Shown here piece after piece: positions 1 through 7,587 of a stretch of 64,000 nucleotides of DNA (position 1 is its first letter; the number at the start of each line of letters is the position of its first letter). The notes below the pieces were generated by a model. The model was given only the letters and a program-made list of their open reading frames with translations, was not told where the DNA came from and did not search any database. Location: NCBI RefSeq assembly GCF_022808615.1, contig NZ_JAKZKS010000005.1:1-64000 (forward strand), read 5' to 3'. Made by a program: the position numbers and the translations under genes. The stretch comes from Bacillus sp. FJAT-47783. GTDB lineage: Bacteria > Bacillota > Bacilli > Bacillales > Aeribacillaceae.

Positions 1-252
1 GCCATATTATCAGGGATTTATGCCGCTTACGATATCCTTGGTGTAGAAAGCTATGAACAACTTACAAAGCAAATTTATAAAAGCTATGATGATTCGCTCG
101 TTTTACGAAGAATGGTGGAAAAGCTGGATAACGAAAAACTTGATCTTATCGTCAAGCAGCTCGACGGTTACATAGGCGAAAAGTTGTTCCAACACACAAG
201 GCTAAACCCGATTAAAGTTGCAAGCTTTTTCCTACGCCCGTTTCTAACCTAA
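1..252 (+). CDS. C-terminal part of a probable FAD-dependent oxidoreductase (5' end outside window)
   Basis: An open frame runs from the first base to a TAA at 250-252, giving the last 83 residues. The segment AILSGIYAAYDIL followed by a charged helical tail resembles the end of flavin-dependent reductases of the geranylgeranyl-reductase-like group, where this glycine/alanine helix closes the FAD domain. No catalytic motif lies inside the window, so the substrate cannot be read. It converges on the tagged ferredoxin gene at 449-793. A flavoprotein beside an encapsulin ferredoxin would make a plausible electron donor, but that is inference. A Rossmann-like NADPH/FAD enzyme of another subgroup remains possible. 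Confidence 0.5.
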   Translation, partial: AILSGIYAAYDILGVESYEQLTKQIYKSYDDSLVLRRMVEKLDNEKLDLIVKQLDGYIGEKLFQHTRLNPIKVASFFLRPFLT

Positions 253-293
253 TTCCGTGTAAACAAATAAATATTTTGACATCGAATTTATAA

Positions 294-325
294 GAAAAGG
301 ACAGCACGCTTGCTGTCCTTTTCAT
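294..325 (+). terminator. Rho-independent terminator after the flavoprotein gene
   Basis: An 11-bp perfect stem (295-305 with 312-322, AAAAGGACAGC / GCTGTCCTTTT) encloses a 6-nt loop. The right arm ends in a T run, so it works for the plus-strand gene. The A run on the other side could also stop transcription from the minus strand. Confidence 0.85.
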
Positions 326-338
326 TTATAGACAAGCA

Positions 339-438
339 GAAAAAAGCGTATCCGCAAGTTCATAAAAAAAAAACGCAACCGCACGAGGGACAATCTTACA
401 CCTTTTCGAGGCGTAAATACTACTTTTCGAACAGCCTC
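339..438. repeat. Decayed copy of the MITE-like palindromic element, with a linked CGCAAGTT unit
   Basis: Bases 408-438 (starting GAGGCGTAAATAC, ending CGAACAGCCTC) match the right end of the elements at 31435-31568, 46111-46242 and 63766-63896. The left part is largely deleted. Just upstream, AAAAAAGCG followed by TATCCGCAAGTT (around 340-360) is shared with the tandem repeat at 31305-31323, which also lies next to a MITE copy. The copy sits between convergent gene ends. It is a relic with no coding content. Confidence 0.6.
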
Positions 439-448
439 ATTTGTAGAG

Positions 449-793
449 TCACTTTATTATCGTTTGACAAGCTAACCGAACATTCACATCCCCGCACTTT
501 TTTAATTCCTTTTCGTTTGGCGGATGTAAAAGGTTTGCTCCTTTAACAATTTCGACAGCACACTTCCCGCATGTTCCTTTCCTGCACTTAAAGTCTAGTG
601 GGATATTTTCCGATAATGCACGATCTAACAATACTTCGTTAGAAACAGGAGTTACCTTAAACAGTTGACCTTTTTGCTTTACTTCAATAAAAGTCGTTTT
701 TATAGGATCCTTTTTATTCTCAGAAATCGTATCCTCAATTATCTTTAAGGCGTTTCCTTTAATTAATGACCCCACCGTTAACCTTCTATCCAC
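449..793 (-). CDS. 2Fe-2S ferredoxin with N-terminal encapsulin-targeting peptide
   Basis: This 114-residue protein ends in a plant-type 2Fe-2S ferredoxin domain with ligands in CRKGTCGKC (residues 69-77) and a distal Cys in LACQT. Its N-terminus, RRLTVGSLIKGN (residues 3-14), matches the encapsulin cargo-loading signature (T-V-G-S-L). The IMEF cargo two genes away ends in SLTVGNLKGM, so both proteins carry the same tag. Ferredoxins accompany many IMEF encapsulin loci and are proposed to reduce stored ferric iron for release. The start is GTG, supported by GGAGGG 8 bases upstream (801-806). Two Fur-like boxes lie upstream. I infer that it is packaged in, or docked on, the shell encoded at 1398-2252. 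Confidence 0.88.
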   Translation of the reverse strand: MDRRLTVGSLIKGNALKIIEDTISENKKDPIKTTFIEVKQKGQLFKVTPVSNEVLLDRALSENIPLDFKCRKGTCGKCAVEIVKGANLLHPPNEKELKKCGDVNVRLACQTIIK

Positions 794-829
794 GTCGGTC
801 CCTCCAATCCATTTATTACCACATTATTT

Positions 830-844
830 TGAAAATGAATCTCA
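830..844. promoter_or_regulatory. Fur-like box 1
   Basis: TGAAAATGAATCTCA fits the Bacillus 7-1-7 Fur/PerR-type palindrome TGATAAT-N-ATTATCA with three mismatches. It lies in the divergent gap between the ferredoxin gene and the gene at 896-1360. Confidence 0.45.
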
Positions 845-857
845 TTTACAACTATAT

Positions 858-872
858 TGAGAATTGTTATCA
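858..872. promoter_or_regulatory. Fur-like box 2
   Basis: TGAGAATTGTTATCA fits TGATAAT-N-ATTATCA with two mismatches. It lies 23 bp upstream of the ATG at 896 and faces the ferredoxin gene on the other side, so iron-dependent control of both is likely. It is the better of the two boxes. PerR boxes look similar and cannot be excluded. Confidence 0.6.
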
Positions 873-895
873 TATGAATAGGGGAGGCGAATATT

Positions 896-1360
896 ATGGG
901 TTACCAAATTAATGGTTTACGAGATATGAATGCGATTTTAACAAATGAAAGAAAAATTGGCGGAGTGATTGAAGCCTCAAGTATCCGCCTTCGCTCAGGT
1001 GAAGAATATTCAAATGCATGTATAGTGAATGTTGATCAATTAGGATCAAACTATTATTCAATCGGTTTTGTTACAGAAAAAGGTGAAAAAATGATTGTAA
1101 ATGTAAACGAAATTAGTATGATTTCTTCACCAGAACATAAAAAAATAGCAAATCTAAATAATCAATATTATAAAGAGACAATTCGAAAAGAAAAATTCAA
1201 ATACTTAGCTCGTCTCTTCAGAGTTTATCAAGGAAATTATACGATACATTTCTATCAAGAAGTCAAAATGATTCTTGATGATATCGGTTTTAACATCGAG
1301 GACCAAGATTTGTCTACGAATATTTCTAGTATAGAGACTGAATTAAAGCGTATTTCTTAA
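896..1360 (+). CDS. Hypothetical protein in the encapsulin locus
   Basis: This 154-residue soluble protein starts at ATG after GGGGAGG with good spacing. The first ~85 residues alternate short strands with glycines and turns (GGVIEASSIRLRSGEEYSN, NYYSIGFVTEKGEK) and look like a small beta domain. The rest is helical and charged. There is no signal peptide, membrane segment or metal motif. It lies between the tagged ferredoxin and the encapsulin shell and carries Fur-like boxes in its promoter, so an iron-linked role is possible. I do not recognise the family, and no TVGSL-type cargo tag is present. Confidence 0.7.
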   Translation: MGYQINGLRDMNAILTNERKIGGVIEASSIRLRSGEEYSNACIVNVDQLGSNYYSIGFVTEKGEKMIVNVNEISMISSPEHKKIANLNNQYYKETIRKEKFKYLARLFRVYQGNYTIHFYQEVKMILDDIGFNIEDQDLSTNISSIETELKRIS

Positions 1361-1363
1361 ACG

Positions 1364-1397
1364 ACACGACAAACAGCAGTTGCTGTTTATCGTGTTA
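1364..1397. terminator. Bidirectional terminator between convergent genes
   Basis: A ~15-bp inverted repeat (ACACGACAAACAGCA with TGCTGTTTATCGTGT, one G-T type mismatch) fills the 37-bp gap between the hypothetical gene and the encapsulin gene. Confidence 0.7.
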
Positions 1398-2252
1398 TTA
1401 GTCGTCGCCATCTGGATCTTCTAGCGTACATATCGCCGTTGGCCGCTTGATTCTTGGTGTGATCGACTCATACACCCGGAAGATAAAGTTCATGTTTTCA
1501 TCATCCAAAAAGATTGTTTGGAAGTCGACAGCTATTGCTAGGTCAATATTTTGCTTTCCTGGGTCAATCACGACACCTTTTTTGCCTTTAATCATTGGCG
1601 TTTGATAAATACCAGCCGTCATCAATTCTCGAATATGCTCGATTTCCAACACATGCGTTCCTTCATGAACTCGATGAATAAGAGCATATAATTCTGGTGA
1701 AAGCACAAGTGCATAAGGTCCTGTATGACCTAATTGAAGCAATTTATTTCGCGCTTCTACTACATCACTAAAAGCATTTCCAGACTTCATCCAGTCATTG
1801 CGAATATGAGCAATTTTCCCTTTTACATTCATAATTCCAGGGAGGTCAAATTGACTAGACCCATTAAAAATTAATTCATCTTCCAACAATGCGCACTGCT
1901 GCGCCGCATTTGCTGCAGCCGAAAAATCAATCGGATTATGAAGTTGTTTAGCTTGTTGTATATCACGCCAGTATAAAATAAAGTCCTTATATATAAATGG
2001 AATCGTTAAATGCACTCTTTTCGTTGGTTCAGAAAGTTCTGTTTTATCACCATGGAAGCTAATCCCTCCATGTTCAGGTTCCTCATAAATATCGTTTGCA
2101 ACCGACTGAACCCCTTCACCTAATGGGCCATAAATATCGATAAACCTTCTCCCTACAAGCTGCTTACGGGCTGTTTCAATGACCGTTTCTTCTAATTCTC
2201 TCCATTGCTCGCTATTTAAAGGAGCATCAGCGAAAAGTGATGCTTGATCCAT
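1398..2252 (-). CDS. Family 1 encapsulin shell protein (linocin M18-type)
   Basis: This 284-residue HK97-fold shell protein self-assembles into a protein nanocompartment. Family hallmarks are the N-terminal helix LFADAPLNSEQWRELEETVI, the GRRFIDIYGPLGEGVQSV segment, the P-domain region WMKSGNAFSDVVEARNKL, and the A-domain around residues 205-260 ending FRVYESITPRIKRPTAI. The length matches IMEF-type shells of Bacillaceae, which form large T=4 cages. The downstream position of IMEF relatives fits: here the cargo gene lies 12 bp upstream in the same operon. The shell's inner surface would bind the TVGxL tags seen on the cargo and the ferredoxin. Confidence 0.95.
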   Translation of the reverse strand: MDQASLFADAPLNSEQWRELEETVIETARKQLVGRRFIDIYGPLGEGVQSVANDIYEEPEHGGISFHGDKTELSEPTKRVHLTIPFIYKDFILYWRDIQQAKQLHNPIDFSAAANAAQQCALLEDELIFNGSSQFDLPGIMNVKGKIAHIRNDWMKSGNAFSDVVEARNKLLQLGHTGPYALVLSPELYALIHRVHEGTHVLEIEHIRELMTAGIYQTPMIKGKKGVVIDPGKQNIDLAIAVDFQTIFLDDENMNFIFRVYESITPRIKRPTAICTLEDPDGDD

Positions 2253-2264
2253 ATGTCTTCCTCC

Positions 2265-2852
2265 TTACATTCCTTTTAAATTTCCGACAGTTAAAGATGA
2301 TTTTGGAAAAGTAGGCTGTTGTGTAACCGTTTGACTCTCTTGTGTATACGTATCAATTTTTAAATTACTTGATTTATTCTCCTTTTCATCCGTAGGGATC
2401 GATGCTGCAAGATGAACTGGTGCGTCTAATTCATTATTTAATTCATCAAACGTATGTTTAAATGTTTGATAATCAGAAGCTGTCATATTTCTTAACTGTT
2501 CAATCGTTTCTTGATAATCTGTATCTTTATAGTGAAAAAGTGATAAATCAAGATGCTCTAAAAAATTATGTAAACCAAACTTTTCTAAGCTAATATCTTG
2601 TAGTAAACGAAGAAAATCTCCATTTTCCTTAGAAAGAGATGATGAATTTTCTATTTGTGTATGAATCTTTGGCAATAACGCATCTAATCGATCTAAACGA
2701 TGCTCTTCCTCCTCATAAATATGATGCCAATATAATCGTTCATGTTCATCTTTCGCTTCTTCAATCGCTGGAATTAAAATTTCCATAAATTGATTTAGTG
2801 CATCTTTTGATCGATCTAAAATCTCTTGAACATGATTTAAATGATTATCCAA
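2265..2852 (-). CDS. IMEF iron-mineralizing encapsulin cargo (ferritin-like ferroxidase)
   Basis: The N-terminal ~150 residues form a helical ferritin-like bundle with acidic and His-rich motifs suited to iron (EEAKDEHERLYWHHIYEEEEHRLDRLD). A flexible Ser/Thr/Gln linker leads to the C-terminal tag SLTVGNLKGM, the classical encapsulin loading peptide. IMEF cargo oxidises ferrous iron inside the shell for storage. The open frame extends upstream to 2957, but AGGAGGGG at ~2860-2867 points to a TTG start: TTG at 2852 (195 aa, spacing ~10) or TTG at 2858. The 195-residue product matches family length. The gene is co-transcribed with the shell gene 12 bp downstream. Confidence 0.9.
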   Translation of the reverse strand: MDNHLNHVQEILDRSKDALNQFMEILIPAIEEAKDEHERLYWHHIYEEEEHRLDRLDALLPKIHTQIENSSSLSKENGDFLRLLQDISLEKFGLHNFLEHLDLSLFHYKDTDYQETIEQLRNMTASDYQTFKHTFDELNNELDAPVHLAASIPTDEKENKSSNLKIDTYTQESQTVTQQPTFPKSSLTVGNLKGM

Positions 2853-3061
2853 TTTCAAATCCCCTCCTACCCTTACTAACTTCATCTTTAAACATCTTTT
2901 CCAAAATTGAAGAATATAAACAATGGCATTAGCAAAAAATAAAAGATTGGGTAGCATTTGCCACTACTTGAAGCGGACTTGAACTCACTCATTTTTGAAC
3001 TTTTTGGTCTACTCCCTCCTCCCTTCTTTTGATAAACTTTTCTAAAAGGTGGTGTTTTCAA

Positions 3062-4213
3062 GTGAGGGTTGTGATTGTGATTGATTCGTTTAAAGGGTGT
3101 GTTTCTTCACTTGAGGCGAGTAAAGCGATTTCAGATGGAGTTACAGCCGTTTTCCCCAATGCCGATATCGACGTTGTTCCGCTTGCAGATGGTGGCGAAG
3201 GAACGGTCGAAGCTTTCATTCATGCAGTGGGAGGGCAACTCATTTCAACTGAAGTGACAGGACCACTTGGCGAAAAAACAATCGGTACATACGGAATTTT
3301 AGAAGATGGGCGTACGGCTGTGATTGAAATTGCCGCTGCTTGTGGACTTCCCCTCGTTCCACTTAAGAAAAGAAATCCCTTGCTAACAACGTCATACGGA
3401 GTTGGTGAACTGATCATCCATGCTATTGAAAATGGCTGTCGTGATTTTATTATTGGGCTCGGTGGAAGTGCTACAAATGATGCAGGCGTCGGTATGCTTC
3501 AGGCACTAGGATTTAATTTTTTTACTCGTGAAAATAAGCGCATTGGACTCGGCGGAAAAGAATTACGCAACATTGCGAAAGTTGATTTTACACATGTATT
3601 GCCTGGTTTAAAGCAATGTACATTTCGGGTTGCGTGTGACGTGACAAATCCGTTATACGGTAATAACGGAGCAGCGTATGTTTTTGCCCCTCAAAAAGGC
3701 GCCAATGAACATATGGTAAAAGAGCTTGACGAAGGTTTAAAAAACTTTGCCAACGTAACGAGACGTGAATTACAAATAGAGATTCAACACATAAAAGGGG
3801 CAGGTGCCGCTGGTGGTCTTGGTGCAGCTTTTTTAGGTTATTTAAATGGTGTTTTAGCTCCTGGTACAGACATTCTGTTTAAGATGGTTTTATTAGAAGA
3901 AAAAATTAAAAAGGCGGATATGATCATTACAGGCGAAGGAAAAATAGATGGACAAACATCGATGGGAAAAGCGCCACTCGGTGTAGCAAAGCTCGCGAAA
4001 AAATATGAGAAGCCCGTTATTGCTTTAGCGGGGAGTATTAGTAGAGATGAAGCATCTTGGTTACATGAGGTTGGTATGACGTCTTATTTTTCTATCTTAA
4101 ACAAACCGATGTCACTCGATGAAGCGATGAAACCTCATATCACCTTACAAAATTTAACCCATCATACAGAACAGCTGTTTCGGCTATTGAAGACTACTCG
4201 CAATTGTAATTAA
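3062..4213 (+). CDS. glxK: Glycerate 2-kinase (GckA/GlxK family)
   Basis: The enzyme phosphorylates D-glycerate with ATP and feeds glycolysis. It opens with VVIVIDSFKGCVSSLEAS, then has the PLADGGEGTVEAF motif, GLGGSATNDAGVGMLQALG around residue 135, and IKGAGAAGGLGAAFLGYL plus ITGEGKIDGQT near the C-terminus, all family hallmarks. The likely start is GTG at 3062, 10 bases after AAAGGTGG, giving 383 residues, the usual length. The open frame begins further upstream at 3029 without a ribosome site. It is a single-gene unit. Confidence 0.92.
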   Translation: MRVVIVIDSFKGCVSSLEASKAISDGVTAVFPNADIDVVPLADGGEGTVEAFIHAVGGQLISTEVTGPLGEKTIGTYGILEDGRTAVIEIAAACGLPLVPLKKRNPLLTTSYGVGELIIHAIENGCRDFIIGLGGSATNDAGVGMLQALGFNFFTRENKRIGLGGKELRNIAKVDFTHVLPGLKQCTFRVACDVTNPLYGNNGAAYVFAPQKGANEHMVKELDEGLKNFANVTRRELQIEIQHIKGAGAAGGLGAAFLGYLNGVLAPGTDILFKMVLLEEKIKKADMIITGEGKIDGQTSMGKAPLGVAKLAKKYEKPVIALAGSISRDEASWLHEVGMTSYFSILNKPMSLDEAMKPHITLQNLTHHTEQLFRLLKTTRNCN

Positions 4214-4283
4214 ATCAGCTTCGGTGCGAAAGCTGTAACCTTTTTTCTTATCGATTCAAATTACAGCCATGCTTAAATACCAA

Positions 4284-4322
4284 AAAAGCTTGTAGACGAT
4301 AATGTAGGGTCTACAAGCTTTT
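4284..4322. terminator. Bidirectional terminator
   Basis: AAAAGCTTGTAGAC (4284-4297) pairs perfectly with GTCTACAAGCTTTT (4309-4322). The stem is flanked by A and T runs and lies between the convergent glycerate kinase and thioesterase genes. Confidence 0.9.
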
Positions 4323-4379
4323 CCATTTTTATTTTAAAGTTGTTCGTCTTTTCTTTCATGTTCCTATACCGATAGTGTT

Positions 4380-4859
4380 CTACTTCGTAAACGTACTAGG
4401 CATCACGACAGCAACGACCTCTCCAGTAGCACAGAGTGTTTCATTAGCATATACTTCTGTTTGAACTTTCCACTTTTTCGGATGAATTTCTTCAACAGAT
4501 CCGATTGCTTTTAATGGAACATCTTGTGGCGTCGGCTTTATAAAGTTAACATTTAAGGCCGCGGTCACAAATCGTGGAGGCTCAACTCCATCTCCTATTT
4601 CGTGCCCATTCTTTCTATGTAAAGCTAATGCGGCTGAACCTGTGCCGTGACAATCAATTAGCGATGCAATTACACCACCGTAAACAAAGCCCGGAATGGC
4701 TGTATGTTCTGGTAATGGTGTATAAATTGTAATTGTTTGATTCCCTTCCCAATTTGTTTGAAAATGATGCCCCTCTTTATTCAATCGACCACAACCGTAG
4801 CACCATGCAAAATCATCTGAATATTCATCTTGAATCCCTTTTAGTACTTTTTCCACCAT
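4380..4859 (-). CDS. PaaI-type hotdog-fold thioesterase
   Basis: This 159-residue single hotdog domain has the family segment PGFVYGGVIASLIDCHGTGSA, with the helix that lines the acyl-CoA site, followed by strands VTAALNVNFIKPTP and WKVQTEVYANETLCATGEVVAVV. It probably hydrolyses an acyl-CoA, but the substrate cannot be read. An N-terminal CYGCG motif is common in this subgroup. AGGAGG at 4866-4871 supports ATG at 4859 (spacing 6) over the adjacent ATG at 4862. The long upstream frame to 5129 is not used. It is divergent from the aminotransferase gene. Confidence 0.85.
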   Translation of the reverse strand: MVEKVLKGIQDEYSDDFAWCYGCGRLNKEGHHFQTNWEGNQTITIYTPLPEHTAIPGFVYGGVIASLIDCHGTGSAALALHRKNGHEIGDGVEPPRFVTAALNVNFIKPTPQDVPLKAIGSVEEIHPKKWKVQTEVYANETLCATGEVVAVVMPSTFTK

Positions 4860-4994
4860 CATTTTCCTCCTCTTTTTCAGAATATTATAACATAAAAGGT
4901 CTATTCTGTCCCTCAGTACATCCAATTCTATATAATGAAAGTCGATTACGTTACATACACATTTAAAGTAAACGCTATGAATAGGAGAGATTCT

Positions 4995-5900
4995 ATGCCT
5001 TATATATATGATCAGGGGAATTTTATTGAAGACAAATGGGCAACTGTCAGCATTAAAAATAAAGGACTGCAATATGGACTCGGTTTTATCGAAGGAATCC
5101 GCGCCTTTTGGAATCGCGAAGAAAACCAACTATATCTCTTTCGAATGGAAGACCATTACATCCGTTTTCATCAATCAGGGAACATTCTTCATATGCCTAT
5201 TCCCTTGTCCGTCGATGCCTTAAATCAAATTACCATTGAACTTATGAAAATTAACAAGGTCATGTCGGATGTTTACATTCGCCCCATTTGTTTTAAAGGT
5301 GAGCAAACCATCACCCCAACATTGTTAGAACCTATAAACCGCGTAGCAATCTTCCAAGAAACACTTACGTATGTACCGAAACCTTCCATAAAAGTAAGTG
5401 TCAGTTCTTGGAGAAGAAATGGCAATGATATGATTCCTCCACAAGCGAAGTCAACAGCTGGCTATTTAAACTCTGCACTTGCTAGACTGGAAGCTAATCA
5501 AAATGGGTTCGATGAAGCCATTTTTTTGACAACAAACGGGTTCGTCTGTGAAGGTTCCTCCGAAAATATTTTTCTAGTAAAAGAACATCAACTCATGACA
5601 CCACCAGTATCAGACGGCATTTTGCCTGGAATCACAAGAGATACTGTTATGACATTAGCCAAAAATGAGCTTGGTATGGAAGTAATTGAACGAAGTGTAT
5701 CCAGATCGGAATTATATCGAGCGGATGAACTTTTTTTCACAGGAACAGCCATCGGAATTAAGCCAATTGTAGAGGTAGATCACCGACCTGTTGGTCAAGG
5801 TAAATCAGGGCCGATAACAGAAAAAATTCAACAACTATACGAGTTAATGGTGAGAGGCAAACTTCCAAATTACAAACATTACTGTACAGCTGTTTATTAA
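4995..5900 (+). CDS. Class IV PLP aminotransferase (branched-chain aminotransferase-like)
   Basis: This 301-residue fold-type IV PLP enzyme has the conserved lysine in PPQAKSTAGYLNSALARLEA (near residue 155) and the glutamate and phosphate-loop region NGFVCEGSSENIFLV ... DGILPGITRDTV. These are shared by IlvE, D-amino-acid transaminase and aminodeoxychorismate lyase. The GFIEGIRAF and YIRPICF stretches favour an IlvE-like transaminase. Start ATG 4995 follows AGGAGA with 7-8 bases spacing; upstream in-frame ATGs lack a ribosome site. It is monocistronic. Confidence 0.82.
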   Translation: MPYIYDQGNFIEDKWATVSIKNKGLQYGLGFIEGIRAFWNREENQLYLFRMEDHYIRFHQSGNILHMPIPLSVDALNQITIELMKINKVMSDVYIRPICFKGEQTITPTLLEPINRVAIFQETLTYVPKPSIKVSVSSWRRNGNDMIPPQAKSTAGYLNSALARLEANQNGFDEAIFLTTNGFVCEGSSENIFLVKEHQLMTPPVSDGILPGITRDTVMTLAKNELGMEVIERSVSRSELYRADELFFTGTAIGIKPIVEVDHRPVGQGKSGPITEKIQQLYELMVRGKLPNYKHYCTAVY

Positions 5901-6094
5901 TTAAAAGCTACAGTATGTATGACAGCCTATTAGAAAAGCCATACCGATCACTAATATTTATGTATATCCCCCCTTTCACTCTTCCCCCTCTCACTATTTT
6001 GACACCGATGATGTAAAAAGGTTCGCTACTTTCGTCATTGCATTTCCCCTCTTTCAGTGATACCTTCAAAAATGAAGTGATTGGGGGGAGACTT

Positions 6095-6994
6095 TTGACT
6101 AAAAAGGCTTTTTGGATGGCATTTGTTACGGTCATTATATGGGGATCTACATTTGCGGCAATTCGTGCTAGTTTACAAGGGGGATATTCTGCAGGACATT
6201 TAGTCCTTATTCGTTACCTTATCGCATCAATAGCCTTTCTCCTTTATGCTTTATGGCCAGGTGTAAAGTTTCATTTACCTAAAAAAGCGGATATGATAAA
6301 AATTTTACTGCTTGGATGGATCGGCATTAGCGTTTATCATATTGGGGTTACATTCGGTTCTGTGACCGTTTCAGCAGGAACAACTGCCATGCTAGTTGGT
6401 TCATCCCCCATTTTTACAACAATTATTGCTGTTTTCGTATTAAAAGAACGGCTCGATTTTCTTGGTTGGCTAGGGCTCTTACTTGGATTTATAGGTATTT
6501 TCATGATTTCTTTAGGTGCTGCTGGTTCTTCCTTTACAATTACATTCGGAGCCATTTATGTGTTAGTCGCTGCACTAGCAACATCGATTTTCTTTGTTTT
6601 TCAAAAGCCGCTTTTGAATCGTTATAAACCTATTGAATTAACGGCTTATTTTACTTGGGCAGGGACCATTCCGTTCTTCTTGTTCTCCCCAGGACTTTTT
6701 GAGACGATTCAACATGCTAGTTTAGAAGCACATTTATCAACTATTTATGTCGGAATCTTCCCAGCAGGTATCGCATATGTCACATGGACAATCGCATTGT
6801 CTCTAGGTAAAGCGAGCACTGTTTCCAGTATGCTGTACACAGAACCAGTGATCGCTATCATCGTTGCATGGATTTGGCTTCAAGAATGGCCGAGTACCCT
6901 TTCCATTATTGGAGGAGTTGTTGCAATTTCCGGTGTGATTGTTGTAAATTTTTTAGGGAAAAAACGGCGTGTCACTGTAAAAGAAGCTGTGTAA
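6095..6994 (+). CDS. EamA/DMT-family permease
   Basis: This 299-residue membrane protein has ten predicted helices in two EamA repeats. Repeat 1 starts WMAFVTVIIWGSTFAAIRASL and ends near GIFMISLGAAG. Repeat 2 starts FGAIYVLVAALATSIFFVFQ and includes the GIAYVTWTIALSLGKAS and EPVIAIIVAWIWLQEWPS signatures. DMT carriers export amino acids, nucleobases or other metabolites, and the cargo cannot be told. GGGGGGAG just upstream supports the TTG start at 6095 rather than ATG at 6038. Confidence 0.88.
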   Translation: MTKKAFWMAFVTVIIWGSTFAAIRASLQGGYSAGHLVLIRYLIASIAFLLYALWPGVKFHLPKKADMIKILLLGWIGISVYHIGVTFGSVTVSAGTTAMLVGSSPIFTTIIAVFVLKERLDFLGWLGLLLGFIGIFMISLGAAGSSFTITFGAIYVLVAALATSIFFVFQKPLLNRYKPIELTAYFTWAGTIPFFLFSPGLFETIQHASLEAHLSTIYVGIFPAGIAYVTWTIALSLGKASTVSSMLYTEPVIAIIVAWIWLQEWPSTLSIIGGVVAISGVIVVNFLGKKRRVTVKEAV

Positions 6995-7044
6995 TAGAGA
7001 GAAGGATGTGATTAATAAGGTTATACACATCCCTCTCTCCTATT
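6995..7044. terminator. Bidirectional terminator
   Basis: The inverted repeat GAGAGAAGGATGTG / CACATCCCTCTCTC (one bulge) lies between the EamA gene and the small minus-strand gene at 7064. Confidence 0.75.
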
Positions 7045-7063
7045 AATCAAGCTCCACCCTCTA

Positions 7064-7186
7064 TTAAACAATTTCAGAAAGAATTTTGTTCCCTTTCATC
7101 CCTTTAAAGGCGTTCCTTGCGTCTTTTTCATTGTCATATTCAAACATTTTAATATTGTTCTTTGAATGAACTGTAATAATCCACAT
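7064..7186 (-). CDS. Small protein of 40 residues, function unknown
   Basis: The peptide begins MWIITVHSKNNIKMFEYDN and ends FKGMKGNKILSEIV. It has a strand-turn-strand-helix pattern (two beta strands, then EKDARNAFKGM helix) and codes for a compact soluble mini-domain. GGAGGG (around 7194-7199) lies 7 bases before the ATG, and the gene is followed by the shared terminator at 6995-7044. The clean ribosome site, terminator and amphipathic pattern argue that it is a real gene. No function is known to me. Confidence 0.7.
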   Translation of the reverse strand: MWIITVHSKNNIKMFEYDNEKDARNAFKGMKGNKILSEIV

Positions 7187-7587
7187 AGAAAGTCCCTCCA
7201 TTTTCTTTCTCCTTTTCTTGTCCTGCCCAAAGCTTTTTCATCGACATAGCATTTCATCTTAATAGTTGAATTTACTCATTTATTATCAAGCAAATATTAT
7301 GCCAACTTTATCTTACGAAAAGATATTCTTTTTATAGAAAAATCATGATAAATTCCTATACATTTTGTTCATTTATTAATAAAAATGATTTAGGATTGCC
7401 AATTTTTTTTGCTCTCAAATTTTAATATAGCGTAACCGAAAAATTTTTTTGCACAAAGAAATTCCTAAATATTATTCATTGTCAGTTTTTTATAATTTTT
7501 GTAAAATAGAAACATCTAGAAACGCCAAATTTTTTTGCTCTTTTTTTATTATTAGTTTCCCGATGAGAGGAGGATTACGATTACGAT
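7187..7587. other. AT-rich regulatory region with three related T-tract repeats
   Basis: This 400-bp gap is very AT-rich and holds no gene. Three similar motifs occur: GCCAA-T8-GCTC at 7398-7414, CCGAAAAA-T7-GCAC at 7436-7454, and GCCAAA-T7-GCTC at 7524-7540, with their GC ends about 40 and 86 bp apart. They lie upstream of the sigma-54 activator gene. They recall -24/-12 boxes (a GC pair each side of a T-rich spacer) but lack GG at -24 and the spacing is one base too long, so they may be protein sites instead. Confidence 0.4.

Noticed and set aside
310-546. 78-codon plus-strand frame
   Set aside because: No ribosome site; it crosses a terminator and a MITE relic and runs antisense into the ferredoxin gene.
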